A stretch of DNA of 57,131 bases from an uncultured Bacteroidales bacterium (GCA_934725015.1 CAKVAS010000018.1:1-57131); one strand, 5' to 3'. Positions 23,829 to 32,871 are shown, counted from the stretch's first letter. Numbers and translations are program-made. The notes: generated by a model not told the origin, from the letters alone.

Positions 23829-25580
23829 ATGAAACTGAAGATTTCGCGTGAAACGCTGATGATATGTGGACTGATTTTTCTGTTCTCCGTGATGATGTCC
23901 ATGCCTTTTCTGCTGCCGCATTGCAGCTGGATGGCGCTTGTGGGGTTCGTGCCGCTTCTCTGTGCGGAGAGGCTGCTGACGCTGACGGGACGCCGTCATG
24001 CCTGGCTTTATCTCTATGCCGCATTTGTGCTCTGGAACGCCTTCACGACTTTCTGGGTGTGCAATGCGACCGTGGGCGGAGGAATCGCCGCGGTGCTGCT
24101 GAACGCGCTTCAGATGCTGGTCGTTTTCCTGCTGTTCCGAGGTTCGCGCCGGGCCTTCCGAGGCGTGCTGCCCTACATTTTCCTTGCGGTCGCGTGGATA
24201 GCATGGGAAAAGGCATATTTCGGCTGGGACATATCCTGGCCCTGGCTCGTTCTCGGCAACGCCTTCGCGAGGACGCCGGCTCTGGTTCAATGGTACGACG
24301 TCACCGGAACTCTCGGCGGCTCGCTCTGGGTCTGGACCTGCAACCTCGGAGTCTTCGGACTTCTGGTCCGGCTTTCCGACGGAGAGTGGTTCGGCCGCAG
24401 GCTGGCTGACGGAAGTTGGCGGGGCTTTTCCCCTAAGGCCCGTGTCGTCTATTCGCTCAGTCTGGTCATTGCTTTCCTCGGTCCCGTGACATGGTCGCTC
24501 TGCAAGTGGTTCTCTCCTGCCTGCGAGCCGTCCGAAACCATCGACGTGCTGGTCGCGCAGCCGAATATCGACCCCTACCACAAGTTCGAGGCTATGACGC
24601 AGAGCCAGCAGAATGCCCTGCTGGAGGAACTGATAAAACCGGAGCTGATTGATTACAGACGCTCTCTTGAGCGGGATTCGACTTGGGGCGGGAACGCTTC
24701 CGAGCCGGGGCTTCTCGTGCTCGCCCCCGAGACCTTCACCTCTGATGTGACGACGAACTTTCTCGGAGCGAGCCCGACGCTTGGCCGCTTCAAGTCCCTG
24801 CTGGGCGACTATCCCGGGGTGAATATGCTTCTCGGAGCATCGACCTACACACGCATCGAGTCCGCCGTGCGCCCGTCACTGACCTCCAGAAAGATTACCG
24901 ACGGTCTCTGGTACGAGTCGCATAATTCCGCCCTGATGATTGACGGCAGCGGCCGCGACGAGATTTTTCACAAGACCAAGCTGGTAGTCGCGGTGGAGAA
25001 GCTTCCCTATCCTGTTGTCTTCGACCCGATTGACCGGGCGCTCGGCGGCGTGATGGGGCGCTGCATAGGACAGGACGAGATTTCGCTTCTGCATTTCCGT
25101 GCGGCCGACCGGAGCGGAATCGTTCATGACGTGCCTCTCGGGTGCGCGGTCTGCTACGAATCCGTCTATGGGGATTATTGCCGGGGGTATGTGCTCAAGG
25201 GTGCGCGCGCCCTTACGGTCATAACCAACGACGCTTGGTGGGGCGACACTCCGGGCTACCGTCAGCATCTGAGCTATGCGTCTCTCCGCGCCATAGAGAC
25301 CCGCCGCGCCATCGCCCGCTGCGGCAACACCGGCATTTCCGGCCTTATCGACAGCAGGGGGCGCATCATTGAGCAGGGACCGTGGTGGCAGCCGGCAACC
25401 CTCCATTTCCGGCTTCCCCTGAGCGACGACCTCACCTTCTTCGTCACCCACGGCGACATCACCGGCCGCCTCTGCACCTTCACCTTCCTCCTTCTCCTCG
25501 CCGCCGCCCTTGTCAAAGGCATCATTAATCGTGGGTACAACAAGGCGCATAAGCGCCGTGCGGAGAACAGCGAAGCGTAG
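23829..25580 (+). CDS. lnt: Apolipoprotein N-acyltransferase
   Basis: 583 residues from the ATG at 23829; an earlier in-frame ATG adds 17 unconserved residues. The N-terminal ~230 residues hold several transmembrane helices, including the WISWPWLVLGN-like block (GWDISWPWLVLGNAFA). A periplasmic nitrilase-like domain follows with the catalytic triad: Glu in LAPETFTSD, Lys in FHKTKLVVAVEKLPY, Cys in GCAVCYESVYGDY. A final helix anchors the C-terminus. Lnt adds the third acyl chain to the N-terminal Cys of lipoproteins at the inner membrane, which fits a genome with many lipoproteins. The basic tail after the last helix is unremarkable. Confidence 0.94.
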   Translation: MKLKISRETLMICGLIFLFSVMMSMPFLLPHCSWMALVGFVPLLCAERLLTLTGRRHAWLYLYAAFVLWNAFTTFWVCNATVGGGIAAVLLNALQMLVVFLLFRGSRRAFRGVLPYIFLAVAWIAWEKAYFGWDISWPWLVLGNAFARTPALVQWYDVTGTLGGSLWVWTCNLGVFGLLVRLSDGEWFGRRLADGSWRGFSPKARVVYSLSLVIAFLGPVTWSLCKWFSPACEPSETIDVLVAQPNIDPYHKFEAMTQSQQNALLEELIKPELIDYRRSLERDSTWGGNASEPGLLVLAPETFTSDVTTNFLGASPTLGRFKSLLGDYPGVNMLLGASTYTRIESAVRPSLTSRKITDGLWYESHNSALMIDGSGRDEIFHKTKLVVAVEKLPYPVVFDPIDRALGGVMGRCIGQDEISLLHFRAADRSGIVHDVPLGCAVCYESVYGDYCRGYVLKGARALTVITNDAWWGDTPGYRQHLSYASLRAIETRRAIARCGNTGISGLIDSRGRIIEQGPWWQPATLHFRLPLSDDLTFFVTHGDITGRLCTFTFLLLLAAALVKGIINRGYNKAHKRRAENSEA

Positions 25581-25642
25581 GCCAGTGCGATGGTGCGCAC
25601 GGAGCACAACTTCCCCCACAAAAGGGGGACGGGAGGGGGATT

Positions 25643-25897
25643 TTAAAAGAGGGTCGGTTGGTTCTCGTCGAGGACGCTGAGGACGCGGAGCATGACGGAT
25701 TCGCGGATGAGGGCGGAGCGGGAGCGGACCTTGAACTTCGCGCTGTAGAGGCGTATGGCGGCGAGTTCGGAGTCGTTCAGGTAGATGACCTGCCGATGCC
25801 TCCTTGCCGGCGCTGCCGGACGGAGCGACGACTGAATGTCCTCCTTCCGTGCCTTCCCCTTGCCGGAACTTCCGCTTTTTTTAGCCTTTTTTGCCAT
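25643..25897 (-). CDS. Small ribbon-helix-helix-like protein of unknown role
   Basis: 84 residues from the ATG at 25897. A TTG start at 25939 is possible but falls in a TAAATTTG promoter-like box (25927-25934 on the complement). The N-terminal third is Lys/Gly/Ser-rich and probably disordered. The C-terminal half (RQVIYLNDSELAAIRLYSAKFKVRSRSALIRESVMLRVLSVL) fits a ribbon-helix-helix fold with a strand then two helices. It ends NQPTLF, an ending I recall from short conserved Bacteroidetes proteins. RHH proteins usually bind DNA as dimers. There is no toxin partner next to it. It converges with lnt and diverges from the OMP gene. Confidence 0.65.
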   Translation of the reverse strand: MAKKAKKSGSSGKGKARKEDIQSSLRPAAPARRHRQVIYLNDSELAAIRLYSAKFKVRSRSALIRESVMLRVLSVLDENQPTLF

Positions 25898-25967
25898 GCC
25901 TTTCTGCGTTTTAGCGTAGTGAACGCCAAATTTAGCCAAAAATTATCGCATTATGAAAAAATTGCGC

Positions 25968-25975
25968 TACATTTG
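25968..25975 (+). promoter_or_regulatory. Candidate -7 box for the OMP gene
   Basis: TACATTTG matches TAnnTTTG and lies 73 bp before the ATG at 26049; no TTTG at the -33 spacing. Confidence 0.45.
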
Positions 25976-26048
25976 CACCGGATGTCATCGAAAAATGCGG
26001 CGGCATCGTTTTGAAAAAGGATTTGTACATACAAAATTAGTTGCTATC

Positions 26049-26615
26049 ATGAAAAAGTTTCTTCTCACTGCGGCACTGACAGTTCTCGCCGCAGCCGCTG
26101 CAATCGCGCAGCCACGTGCGCTCGGAGGCCGTATCGGCTACGGCATCGAGTTCTCCTATCAGCACTCTGTAGGCTCGTCCAACATGATTCAGACGGAGCT
26201 TTCATTTCCGGGCTTTGTCGGCGGAATAGCCGCAGCCGCGACCTACGACTGGATTTTCCCTATCACCTCATGGACTGAGAGGGGTGAATGGAACTGGTAT
26301 GCCGGAGTCGGCGCCGGACTCGGATTCGGCTGGCCGAATGTTGACAAGGCGACGATTGGAGGAGTGACCTCCCGGGTAAGTTCCAACTGCTTCAACTTCG
26401 GCGTCGCCGGACGAATCGGAGTGGAATACAACTTCTGGTTCCCGCTTCAGCTCTCGTTTGACTGGCGGCCGCTTTTCGGCCCGTCAATTTCCTGGACGAA
26501 CTCTTCTGTCAAGGGCGGCGGATATGACACCTCGTCGCACGACACTTCAGCCGGATTCTATGCCGGAGGTCTCTACGCCGGCGCCATTTGCCTCGGAGTC
26601 CGCTACAAATTCTAG
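26049..26615 (+). CDS. Small outer-membrane beta-barrel protein
   Basis: 188 residues from the ATG at 26049, where a clear signal peptide begins (MKKFLLTAALTVLAAAAAIAQ). An in-frame extension back to 25953 lacks signal character. The mature part alternates hydrophobic and polar residues with many Tyr/Trp/Gly (GRIGYGIEFSYQHS, WNWYAGVGAGLGFGW, GRIGVEYNFWFPLQLSFDWRPLFG) and ends in CLGVRYKF. The terminal Phe is the usual outer-membrane-barrel end, and about eight strands are likely. The ligand and role are unknown. Confidence 0.8.
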   Translation: MKKFLLTAALTVLAAAAAIAQPRALGGRIGYGIEFSYQHSVGSSNMIQTELSFPGFVGGIAAAATYDWIFPITSWTERGEWNWYAGVGAGLGFGWPNVDKATIGGVTSRVSSNCFNFGVAGRIGVEYNFWFPLQLSFDWRPLFGPSISWTNSSVKGGGYDTSSHDTSAGFYAGGLYAGAICLGVRYKF

Positions 26616-26617
26616 TC

Positions 26618-26661
26618 GGGGCGAAGAAAAAGCGGATTACTCCGTCTTTTTCTTCATCCCC
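26618..26661. terminator. Hairpin after the OMP gene, possible minimal family B derivative
   Basis: GGGG-C-GAAGAAAAAGCGGA pairs with TCCGTCTTTTTCTTC-AT-CCCC around TTAC. It is A-rich on one side and T-rich on the other, so it works as a terminator in both directions between convergent genes. The arm AAAAAGCGGATT matches the left end of family B elements, and its other arm shares a 16-mer with the fragment at 40013. Confidence 0.7.
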
Positions 26662-26693
26662 TCTTTCTTAAGATTATCCTTTTGGAATGTTCT

Positions 26694-26725
26694 AAAGCGG
26701 CAGCAATTTGTGCTGCCGCTTTTTT
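26694..26725. terminator. Second terminator between the OMP and antitoxin genes
   Basis: AAAGCGGCAGCA pairs perfectly with TGCTGCCGCTTT around a short loop and is followed by further T. Confidence 0.85.
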
Positions 26726-26728
26726 AGA

Positions 26729-27043
26729 TTACCAAAGCGCCACGCGCCCGTATCTGCCCATGTCGAATGCCGCTGAAATATCCATAGCCTTAAATACTTT
26801 TGCGATGGTGACGAATGTGAGATTGTGCCCGTTTTCAATCCTTGAGACTTGTGCCCGCTTCACTCCTATCAGTTCGCCTAACTGTTCTTGAGTCAGATTT
26901 TTGGACTGTCGTGCCCGCCGTATTGCTTCTCCCATAAGAAATGAGTTCATTTCCTCTTCGTAAGCATCCCGGTCTGAAGTCCCCTTGATGCCGATGACCC
27001 TGTCGAGGGCTTCATCTTCTGTGTAAAACTTAGTCTTTTCCAT
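26729..27043 (-). CDS. XRE-family antitoxin, HigA-like
   Basis: 104 residues. An N-terminal ~45-residue segment (KFYTEDEALDRVIG...FLMGEAIRRAR) precedes a Cro/C1-type helix-turn-helix (NLTQEQLGELIGVKRAQVSRIENGHNLTFVTIAKVFKAM). This layout is common for HigA/RelB-like antitoxins of the XRE type. It overlaps the end of the toxin gene by 14 bp and is downstream of it, the toxin-first order usual for higBA loci. It should neutralise the toxin and repress the shared promoter. Confidence 0.88.
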   Translation of the reverse strand: MEKTKFYTEDEALDRVIGIKGTSDRDAYEEEMNSFLMGEAIRRARQSKNLTQEQLGELIGVKRAQVSRIENGHNLTFVTIAKVFKAMDISAAFDMGRYGRVALW

Positions 27044-27392
27044 TTTGTGCCTGCCTTTTTTGTTTGAAATATTCTATCCTTATTGCTTCTGCCTTTTCAA
27101 TTTCTTTAGTCGGAGTCTTTTGCGTTTTCTTAATTATCGCGTGCGTCGTGACTACGAGACATTCCATTTCAGTATCCCAAAATGCAAATATCCTGTAATG
27201 TGTTCCATTGTATAGGGTACGAAATTCCCATATTTCAGAACTCTCCAATTTCTTGAACAGGTTTTTATCAAGAACATATTTGCACTTGTTTATGTTGTAC
27301 ATAATCTTTGCGCTGGCTTTTTTATTTAATTGGGATAAGAAAGCCACGACATCCTCCGAATATATAATTTTAAATTTCTCAGTTACCTCCAT
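27030..27392 (-). CDS. RelE/HigB-superfamily toxin
   Basis: 120 residues. EKFKIIYSEDVVAFLSQLNKKASAKIMYNI, LESSEIWEFRTLYNGTHYRIFAFWD and VTTHAIIKKTQKTPTKEIEKAE follow the pattern of the phage-derived Gp49-like HigB toxins. The WEFR and YRIF strands and the KKTQKTP tail carry the basic residues used for mRNA cleavage on the ribosome. A TATATTTG box lies just upstream (27410-27417 on the complement) as a candidate promoter. The gene overlaps the antitoxin by 14 bp. It looks intact. Confidence 0.88.
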   Translation of the reverse strand: MEVTEKFKIIYSEDVVAFLSQLNKKASAKIMYNINKCKYVLDKNLFKKLESSEIWEFRTLYNGTHYRIFAFWDTEMECLVVTTHAIIKKTQKTPTKEIEKAEAIRIEYFKQKRQAQNGKD

Positions 27393-27449
27393 TTCACGCT
27401 AATTTGGAGCAAATATAATAAATGTTTCCATATATGTAGCAAAATGTTT

Positions 27450-28844
27450 TTAATTTTCATTTTTGAGTGAAAAATACCGCCGGAGGATGGTGCCTTGGGT
27501 GTCGGTTTCGAGCAGGAGGGGGAGTGTGGTGAGGTCGAAGCTGTCGAGGAGGCGGGAGAATGTCTCTGGAGAGCTGGACCGGATGTCGTCGATGTTGATG
27601 GAGAGTGTGTTGATGTTCAGGGACTTGGCGGCCTGAAGCTCGGCTTCGCACTGGTGGCAGCCGGTTGTGTGGAAGACTATGACTGTCCTGCCGTTGATTT
27701 CCCTTGCCTCCCTGCGCGTTGAGGACGGGTGTTTCGGGTGAAGCCTTCCGGGGGCATGGCTGAGGCGGTCGAGGCGGTAGTTTCTTGGCCTGCGGCCGTT
27801 GAGGGAGGCACGGACTTTCAGCGGGACTATCTTTGTGCCGGGGCGGGCCTTTGAGAGGAGTTCCTTCTGGATGGCGGCGAAATTCACTACCATGAGTGAA
27901 TCCTCGGCTGTGCTGAACGGGGAATTCTCGCAGAGGATGCGGGTGTCGATGAGATATTCGAGGGCGTTCTTCGCGTCTTCTCCACGGAGCGGAATCAGCT
28001 GGTAGAACAGGTCGGTGACGGCGGTCTTTTCGCGCCTTGTCCGCTCTTCAAGCAGCAGCTCCAGAGACTCCGTGTCAAGCATCCGGCCTATGATTGTGCC
28101 ATTGGTGTCGATGAGGAACATCCTCGGGGTCGCGGTGACGGAGTATTTGCGGCGGAAGTCCGTGGCCTCCAAAGGGTCGCTGAGGTGGCGCGCGTCCGGA
28201 ATGCCGGTGAAATGGCTCTGGAGAAATTCCTTCCATTTGACGGTGTCATTCCCGATGTAGAAAGTCACGAGTGCGCAGTCGTTTCGGCGGCGGAAGAAGT
28301 CTTCGAGCCTTATGCTCTCTATCCTGCATTTCGCGCAGTCCGTGTCATAGAGCCAGAGAACGGTCGGCTTCTCGGCGCTGAAGCCTTCGAGTCCGGCTTC
28401 CGGGAGCAGCGGGGCTTTCGAGCCGAGGAGGGACGCTCGGTTGAAGTCGGCGTAGCTGCGGATTGCGGAGAGCGTGCTGTCCGGCAATCCGTTAACACTA
28501 TGGTTTCTGTCGGCTTGTCCGACGCCGGCGGCGGAACTCTCCGGCGCCTGACCGGCATCGCCGAGAATCCATTTGTCGGCTACATGGACTGCAACATTTT
28601 CGTCCCCCATCAGTTTCGAGTCGCGGAAGTGCCTGAAGACCTTCTGCGCCGTCTCTGGCAGGGAGGAGGAGTCGCAGCTTCCGAGAATGAAGTCACATTC
28701 CTCGATTTTTGTCTGGATGTCATACCCGTCGAGCGTGGCCAGGTACTCTTTGAGAACCTCGTCGCGGGTCTGCGCCACTGTTGCGACGCAGAATGTCAGG
28801 CAGCTGATTGTCACTGCGCAAAGATGTCTCACTCCGTTCGACAT
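27450..28844 (-). CDS. Secreted tandem thioredoxin-like protein (DUF5106/TlpA-like)
   Basis: 464 residues. A signal-like N-terminus (residues ~8-25) is followed by a helical region (~30-75) of the DUF5106 type. Then comes a thioredoxin-like domain (~150-265) with WLYDTDCAKCRIESIRL and the cis-Pro region TATPRMFLID, and a second, shorter one (~385-464) with FHTTGCHQCEAEL and TTLPLLLETD. Two CxxC motifs (CAKC and CHQC) suggest a periplasmic thiol-disulfide protein. The ATG at 28844 lies inside a family A repeat arm, so residues ~1-10 are repeat-derived. The GTG at 28814 is an alternative start. It is the last gene of the minus-strand run lon-ung-coaD. Confidence 0.75.
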   Translation of the reverse strand: MSNGVRHLCAVTISCLTFCVATVAQTRDEVLKEYLATLDGYDIQTKIEECDFILGSCDSSSLPETAQKVFRHFRDSKLMGDENVAVHVADKWILGDAGQAPESSAAGVGQADRNHSVNGLPDSTLSAIRSYADFNRASLLGSKAPLLPEAGLEGFSAEKPTVLWLYDTDCAKCRIESIRLEDFFRRRNDCALVTFYIGNDTVKWKEFLQSHFTGIPDARHLSDPLEATDFRRKYSVTATPRMFLIDTNGTIIGRMLDTESLELLLEERTRREKTAVTDLFYQLIPLRGEDAKNALEYLIDTRILCENSPFSTAEDSLMVVNFAAIQKELLSKARPGTKIVPLKVRASLNGRRPRNYRLDRLSHAPGRLHPKHPSSTRREAREINGRTVIVFHTTGCHQCEAELQAAKSLNINTLSINIDDIRSSSPETFSRLLDSFDLTTLPLLLETDTQGTILRRYFSLKNEN

Positions 28845-28983
28845 GACAGGTTGTTTGTTGAAAGACGTTTCACTCCATTCGTCATGACAGGTTGTTTGTT
28901 GAAAGATGTTTCACTCCATTCGGCATGACAGGTCGTTTATTGAAAGATATTTCACGCCATTCGGCATGACAGGTTGATTATTG
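28819..28983 (-). repeat. Family A repeat cluster 2 (core arm plus four 41-bp units)
   Basis: Four consecutive units of exactly 41 bp, each beginning AAAGAT/CG and containing CATGACAGGTTGTTTGTTG or a close variant. The first unit contains the arm GTCGAACGGAGTGAGACATCTTTG read on the minus strand, pointing into the thioredoxin gene. The array fills the gap to coaD. Confidence 0.88.
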
Positions 28984-29019
28984 AAGGTTTGGCCGGGAAT
29001 AACAACGTGGGCATGACGC

Positions 29020-29502
29020 TCAGAGCTTTATGCCTTCGGGGATGAAGGCGGACCAGTCGCCGCCGTGCTTTATGATGTCGCGGACGGCGGTGGAGGAGAT
29101 GTGGGCATACTCCTGCGCCGTAGGGATGATGATAGTCTCGATGTCCGGGGCTATGCGGCGGTTCGCGTCGGCGATGGAGCGCTCGGTCTCGAAGTCAATC
29201 ATGTTCCTGACGCCGCGCACGATGTGGCGGATGCCGAGCCTGTGGCATAAATCGACGGTGAGGCAGTCGTAGGCAAGCGCCGTCACCCCTTCAAGCCCGG
29301 CTGTGGCCTCGCGGATGATTTCAAGCCTCTTGTCGTTGTCGTAGAACCCTCGCTTGTCGCTGTTGATTCCAACCGCCACCACAACTTCGTCGAACATCGA
29401 GAGAGCCCTCTTCAGAATGTTGAGATGCCCTGCCGTGAACGGGTCGAACGAACCGGGGAACAATGCCTTGCGGGGCGTATGCTGTTTCATGTCCATATCC
29501 AT
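29020..29502 (-). CDS. coaD: Phosphopantetheine adenylyltransferase
   Basis: 160 residues, normal length. ALFPGSFDPFTAGHLNILKRAL carries the TxGH nucleotide-binding motif, and ISSTAVRDIIKHGGD corresponds to the ISST/SR motif near the C-terminus. It transfers AMP to 4'-phosphopantetheine, the fourth step of coenzyme A synthesis. Three in-frame ATG codons cluster at the start (MDMDMK), so the exact start is uncertain by a few residues. It lies 46 bp downstream of ung on the same strand. Confidence 0.95.
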   Translation of the reverse strand: MDMDMKQHTPRKALFPGSFDPFTAGHLNILKRALSMFDEVVVAVGINSDKRGFYDNDKRLEIIREATAGLEGVTALAYDCLTVDLCHRLGIRHIVRGVRNMIDFETERSIADANRRIAPDIETIIIPTAQEYAHISSTAVRDIIKHGGDWSAFIPEGIKL

Positions 29503-29548
29503 GTCTTGTCTTGGAATATTATGTTGTAAGAAGGGAATGCGTCGTCAG

Positions 29549-30217
29549 TCACAGCCTCCAGTCAATCGGCTCCCTGCCGTGCGCTGCGAGCCATTCGTTT
29601 GCCTTTGAGAAATGCCGGCATCCGAAGAACGCCCCGCGTGCAAGAGGGGAGGGGTGAGCAGCTTCGAGCACGAGGTGCTTGTTCCCGTCAATCAGTTCCC
29701 GCTTGCTTCGTGCAAAGCTGCCCCAGAGCATGAACACCACGCCGTCGCAACGGTCGGATATGCAGCGGATTACAGCGTCCGTGAATGTCTCCCAGCCAAT
29801 CTTGCTGTGGGATGCGGGGACGCCTGCCCGAACCGTGAGAATCGCGTTCAGAAGCAGCACGCCCTGCCTCGCCCATCCCTCAAGGTTAGGCCACCCGGAC
29901 ATCTGCACCCCGAGGTCGTCGCTGATTTCCTTGAAGATGTTCTTGAGCGACGGGGGAGCCGCCACGCCGTCCGGCACAGAAAAGGACAGGCCCATGGCCT
30001 GCCCGTAGCCGTGGTACGGATCCTGTCCCAGTATCACGACCTTCACCCGGTCAAGCGGAGTCAGTTCGAATGCCCTGAAGATGTCCTTCCCGGGAGGAAA
30101 GACCGTCGCCCCGGCAGCCTTCTCGCCATGAAGATACTTCACGAGCCCGGCGAAATACGGCTTCTCGAACTCCGCCGCCAGCGCCTCCTTCCAAGATTCT
30201 TCAATCTTTACGTCCAT
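29549..30217 (-). CDS. ung: Uracil-DNA glycosylase
   Basis: 222 residues, typical family 1 length. The water-activating loop VILGQDPYHGYGQAMGLSFSV contains the catalytic Asp. GVLLLNAILTVRAG, LWGSFARSK and the DNA-minor-groove loop AAHPSPLARGAFFG with catalytic His are present. It removes uracil from DNA at the start of base-excision repair. It is followed by coaD and preceded, beyond a family B hairpin element, by lon. Confidence 0.96.
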   Translation of the reverse strand: MDVKIEESWKEALAAEFEKPYFAGLVKYLHGEKAAGATVFPPGKDIFRAFELTPLDRVKVVILGQDPYHGYGQAMGLSFSVPDGVAAPPSLKNIFKEISDDLGVQMSGWPNLEGWARQGVLLLNAILTVRAGVPASHSKIGWETFTDAVIRCISDRCDGVVFMLWGSFARSKRELIDGNKHLVLEAAHPSPLARGAFFGCRHFSKANEWLAAHGREPIDWRL

Positions 30218-30280
30218 ATTAAGTAAATTTAGAAACCTTCAAAACTCAAAGACTTGAACTCACTTTGACAATCCTGGTTG

Positions 30281-30404
30281 TTTGATGAAAAATAAAGGAT
30301 GAGATGCAAGGCGCACGGTGCGGATGAATACCGCAGCAACCTGATGGTTGTGAGGATTTCATCAAGACGTGCAACGCGGCAGATCGCCTTTATTTTTCGT
30401 CAAA
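30281..30404 (-). repeat. Family B hairpin element, full version (copy B2) at the lon stop codon
   Basis: The arms TTTGATGAAAAATAAAGG (30281-30298) and CCTTTATTTTTCGTCAAA (30387-30404) are inverted repeats with one mismatch. The right arm encodes the last codons and stop of lon (FDEK-stop). The core, on the minus strand, contains AATCCTCACAACCATCAGG, TTGCTGCGG and CACCGTGCGCCTTGCA, shared with the copy at 54476. Confidence 0.85.
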
Positions 30405-32807
30405 CACGGCGTTTAATACATCGGTGATGTTCTTGACATAGATGAACTCCAGCCCCTTGATGTAAATCGGCTTGATGTCCTCCACATCCTTGCGGTTGTC
30501 CTCCGAAATCACAATCGTGTGTATTCCGGACCTCTTCGCCGCGAGAATCTTCTCCTTTATGCCGCCGACCGGAAGAACCCTGCCGCGCAGCGTCATCTCG
30601 CCCGTCATCGCGTAGCCGCTGCGAATCTGCCGGCCTCGGAACGCGGAGACCATGGAGGTGACCATCGTGATGCCGGCGGACGGGCCGTCCTTAGGAACCG
30701 CTCCCTCCGGCACATGGACATGTACGTCCTTCTCGGAGAACTGCTCGTAGGTCAGCCCCGTAAGCTCGGGATGAGCCTTGATGTACTGGTAGGCAATCGT
30801 GGCTGACTCCTTCATCACGTCACCGAGGTTTCCCGTCATCGTCAGCACGCCCTTGCCCTTGCTTATCGAACTTTCAATGAACAGAATCTCCCCGCCCATC
30901 TCCGTCCATGCAAGTCCCGTGACCACGCCCGGCGCCTCGTTTCCGCGCTGCTTGTCGTGGAACGCCGTCGGCAGCCCGAGATATTCCTTCAGGTCGCCCG
31001 GCCTGATGGTCTCCGGCCTCTCCTCCTCGAGGGCAATCTTCTTCGCCGTCACGCGGGCAATCTTCGCAATCTGCTTCTCAAGGCTGCGCACGCCGGACTC
31101 CCGGGTGTATTCCTCGATGATTGCAGTCAGGGCAGGCTTGCCGATTTTCAGCTGGTCCTTCTTGAGCCCGTGCTCCTCAAGCTGCTTCGGAATAAGATAG
31201 TGCCGAGCAATCTCCATCTTTTCCTCGGCGAGGTAGCCGCTCACCGGAATCATCTCCATGCGGTCTCGCAGGGCCGGCTGGATGGTCGATGTCGTGTTCG
31301 CCGTCGTGATGAACAGCACCTTCGACAGGTCATAGTCCATGTCGAGGTAGTTGTCGTGGAAGGTCGTGTTCTGCTCCGGGTCAAGCGCCTCAAGGAGGGC
31401 TGACGACGGGTCGCCGTGAAAGTCGTTGCCAATCTTGTCAATCTCGTCGAGGACAATCACCGGGTTCGACGTCCCGGCTCTCATGATTCCGTTCAGGATT
31501 CGCCCCGGAAGGGCTCCGATGTAAGTCTTCCTGTGTCCGCGAATCTCCGACTCGTCATGCATTCCGCCGAGGGAAATCCTGATGTACTTCCTTCCCAGAG
31601 CCGCCGCGACCGACTTGCCGAGACTGGTCTTGCCCACTCCCGGAGGACCGTAGAGACAGAGAATCGGCGACTTCATGTTGCCCTTGAGCTTGAGCACCGC
31701 AAGGTACTCTATGATCCTGTCCTTCACGGTGTCCAGCCCGTAGTGATCCCTGTCGAGCACTTCCTTGGCGTGCCGCAGGTCGAGATTGTCCTCGGAAAAC
31801 TCGTTCCACGGAAGATCCACCATGAACTGGAGGAAGTTCAGCTGCGTGCTGTACTCCGGGGAGTTCGGGTTCTGGCGTTCGAGCTTCACCATCTCCTTCT
31901 CGAAAATCTCCTGAGTCTCCTTGGACCACTTCTTCTTAGCCGCCTTGTCGCGGAGCTTGTCGAGCTCCTCCATCTCGTCCATTCCGAGCTCTTCCTGAAT
32001 GGTGCGCAGCTGGCTGTTGAGGTAGTACTCCCTCTGCTGCTGGTCCATGTCGCCCTTGACCTTCTGGTTAATCTCGTTCTTCAGCTTGACTATTTCAGAC
32101 TGGTTCACAAGCAGTTCCAGAAGCCTCTCGCCCCTTTTCTGGACGGAGGATATGCTGAGCAGCCCGGCCTTTCCGGCGTAGTCGTCGAAGTCAATCGTCG
32201 CCGCCACGAAATTCACGAGGAATTCGAAGTTGTCGATGGACTTGAGCGCGTTCACGGCCTCCTTCGGCATGAACGAGGCGTTCTTGGAAATATAGACGGC
32301 CTTCTCCTTTATCAGGTCGGCGGTTATCTTCAGGATGCTTTCGTTCCCTTCCGGCTTCTCGTCGCTGAGGTAGGTGACACGTCCGAGCATATAAGGCTCA
32401 TATTCATATATCTCCTCAATCCTGAACCTCCTGAATCCCTGGAGTATGGCCGTCAGAGTCCCGTCCGGCATCTCCAGCGTCCGAATGATTTTCGCGACGG
32501 TTCCGAACTCGAACAGATCCTCTGCCTTAGGCTCCTCGACGCTGAAATCCTTCTGCGGCACGGCCCCGATGAACATGTTTTTCTTCTCGGCCTCCTGAAT
32601 GAGCTTCAGGGACTTCTCCCTCCCGATGATAATCGGATATACGGTACCCGGGAACAGGACTGCGTTTCTCAGCGCCAGAACCGGCAGTGAATCAGGCAGT
32701 TCCTCGTCCTTGACCCCCTGCATCGGACCGTCCGGCGACGCGACCGGAATCACGCTGACTTCCGCTCCCGACGGTGACAAAAAATCATCTTTGAACAAAT
32801 TTTTCAT
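30390..32807 (-). CDS. lon: Lon ATP-dependent protease (endopeptidase La)
   Basis: 805 residues. Order of domains: LON substrate-binding N-terminus (LPVLALRNAVLFPGTVYPI onwards, ~40-250), coiled region, AAA+ module with Walker A GPPGVGKTSL and Walker B VIVLDEIDKIG, and the S16 protease domain. The latter has catalytic Ser in VPKDGPSAGITM and Lys in GGIKEKILAAKRSG. It degrades misfolded and regulatory proteins in the cytoplasm. Transcription runs towards ung and coaD. The last four codons lie in the arm of a family B element. A 15-bp perfect palindrome at 32872-32886 lies 65 bp upstream of the start. Confidence 0.97.
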   Translation of the reverse strand: MKNLFKDDFLSPSGAEVSVIPVASPDGPMQGVKDEELPDSLPVLALRNAVLFPGTVYPIIIGREKSLKLIQEAEKKNMFIGAVPQKDFSVEEPKAEDLFEFGTVAKIIRTLEMPDGTLTAILQGFRRFRIEEIYEYEPYMLGRVTYLSDEKPEGNESILKITADLIKEKAVYISKNASFMPKEAVNALKSIDNFEFLVNFVAATIDFDDYAGKAGLLSISSVQKRGERLLELLVNQSEIVKLKNEINQKVKGDMDQQQREYYLNSQLRTIQEELGMDEMEELDKLRDKAAKKKWSKETQEIFEKEMVKLERQNPNSPEYSTQLNFLQFMVDLPWNEFSEDNLDLRHAKEVLDRDHYGLDTVKDRIIEYLAVLKLKGNMKSPILCLYGPPGVGKTSLGKSVAAALGRKYIRISLGGMHDESEIRGHRKTYIGALPGRILNGIMRAGTSNPVIVLDEIDKIGNDFHGDPSSALLEALDPEQNTTFHDNYLDMDYDLSKVLFITTANTTSTIQPALRDRMEMIPVSGYLAEEKMEIARHYLIPKQLEEHGLKKDQLKIGKPALTAIIEEYTRESGVRSLEKQIAKIARVTAKKIALEEERPETIRPGDLKEYLGLPTAFHDKQRGNEAPGVVTGLAWTEMGGEILFIESSISKGKGVLTMTGNLGDVMKESATIAYQYIKAHPELTGLTYEQFSEKDVHVHVPEGAVPKDGPSAGITMVTSMVSAFRGRQIRSGYAMTGEMTLRGRVLPVGGIKEKILAAKRSGIHTIVISEDNRKDVEDIKPIYIKGLEFIYVKNITDVLNAVFDEK

Positions 32808-32871
32808 TTTCTATCCCTTTCTGTATATGTCTATTTCCTGATATTTTCAAAATCCGCACAATATCCCCATA

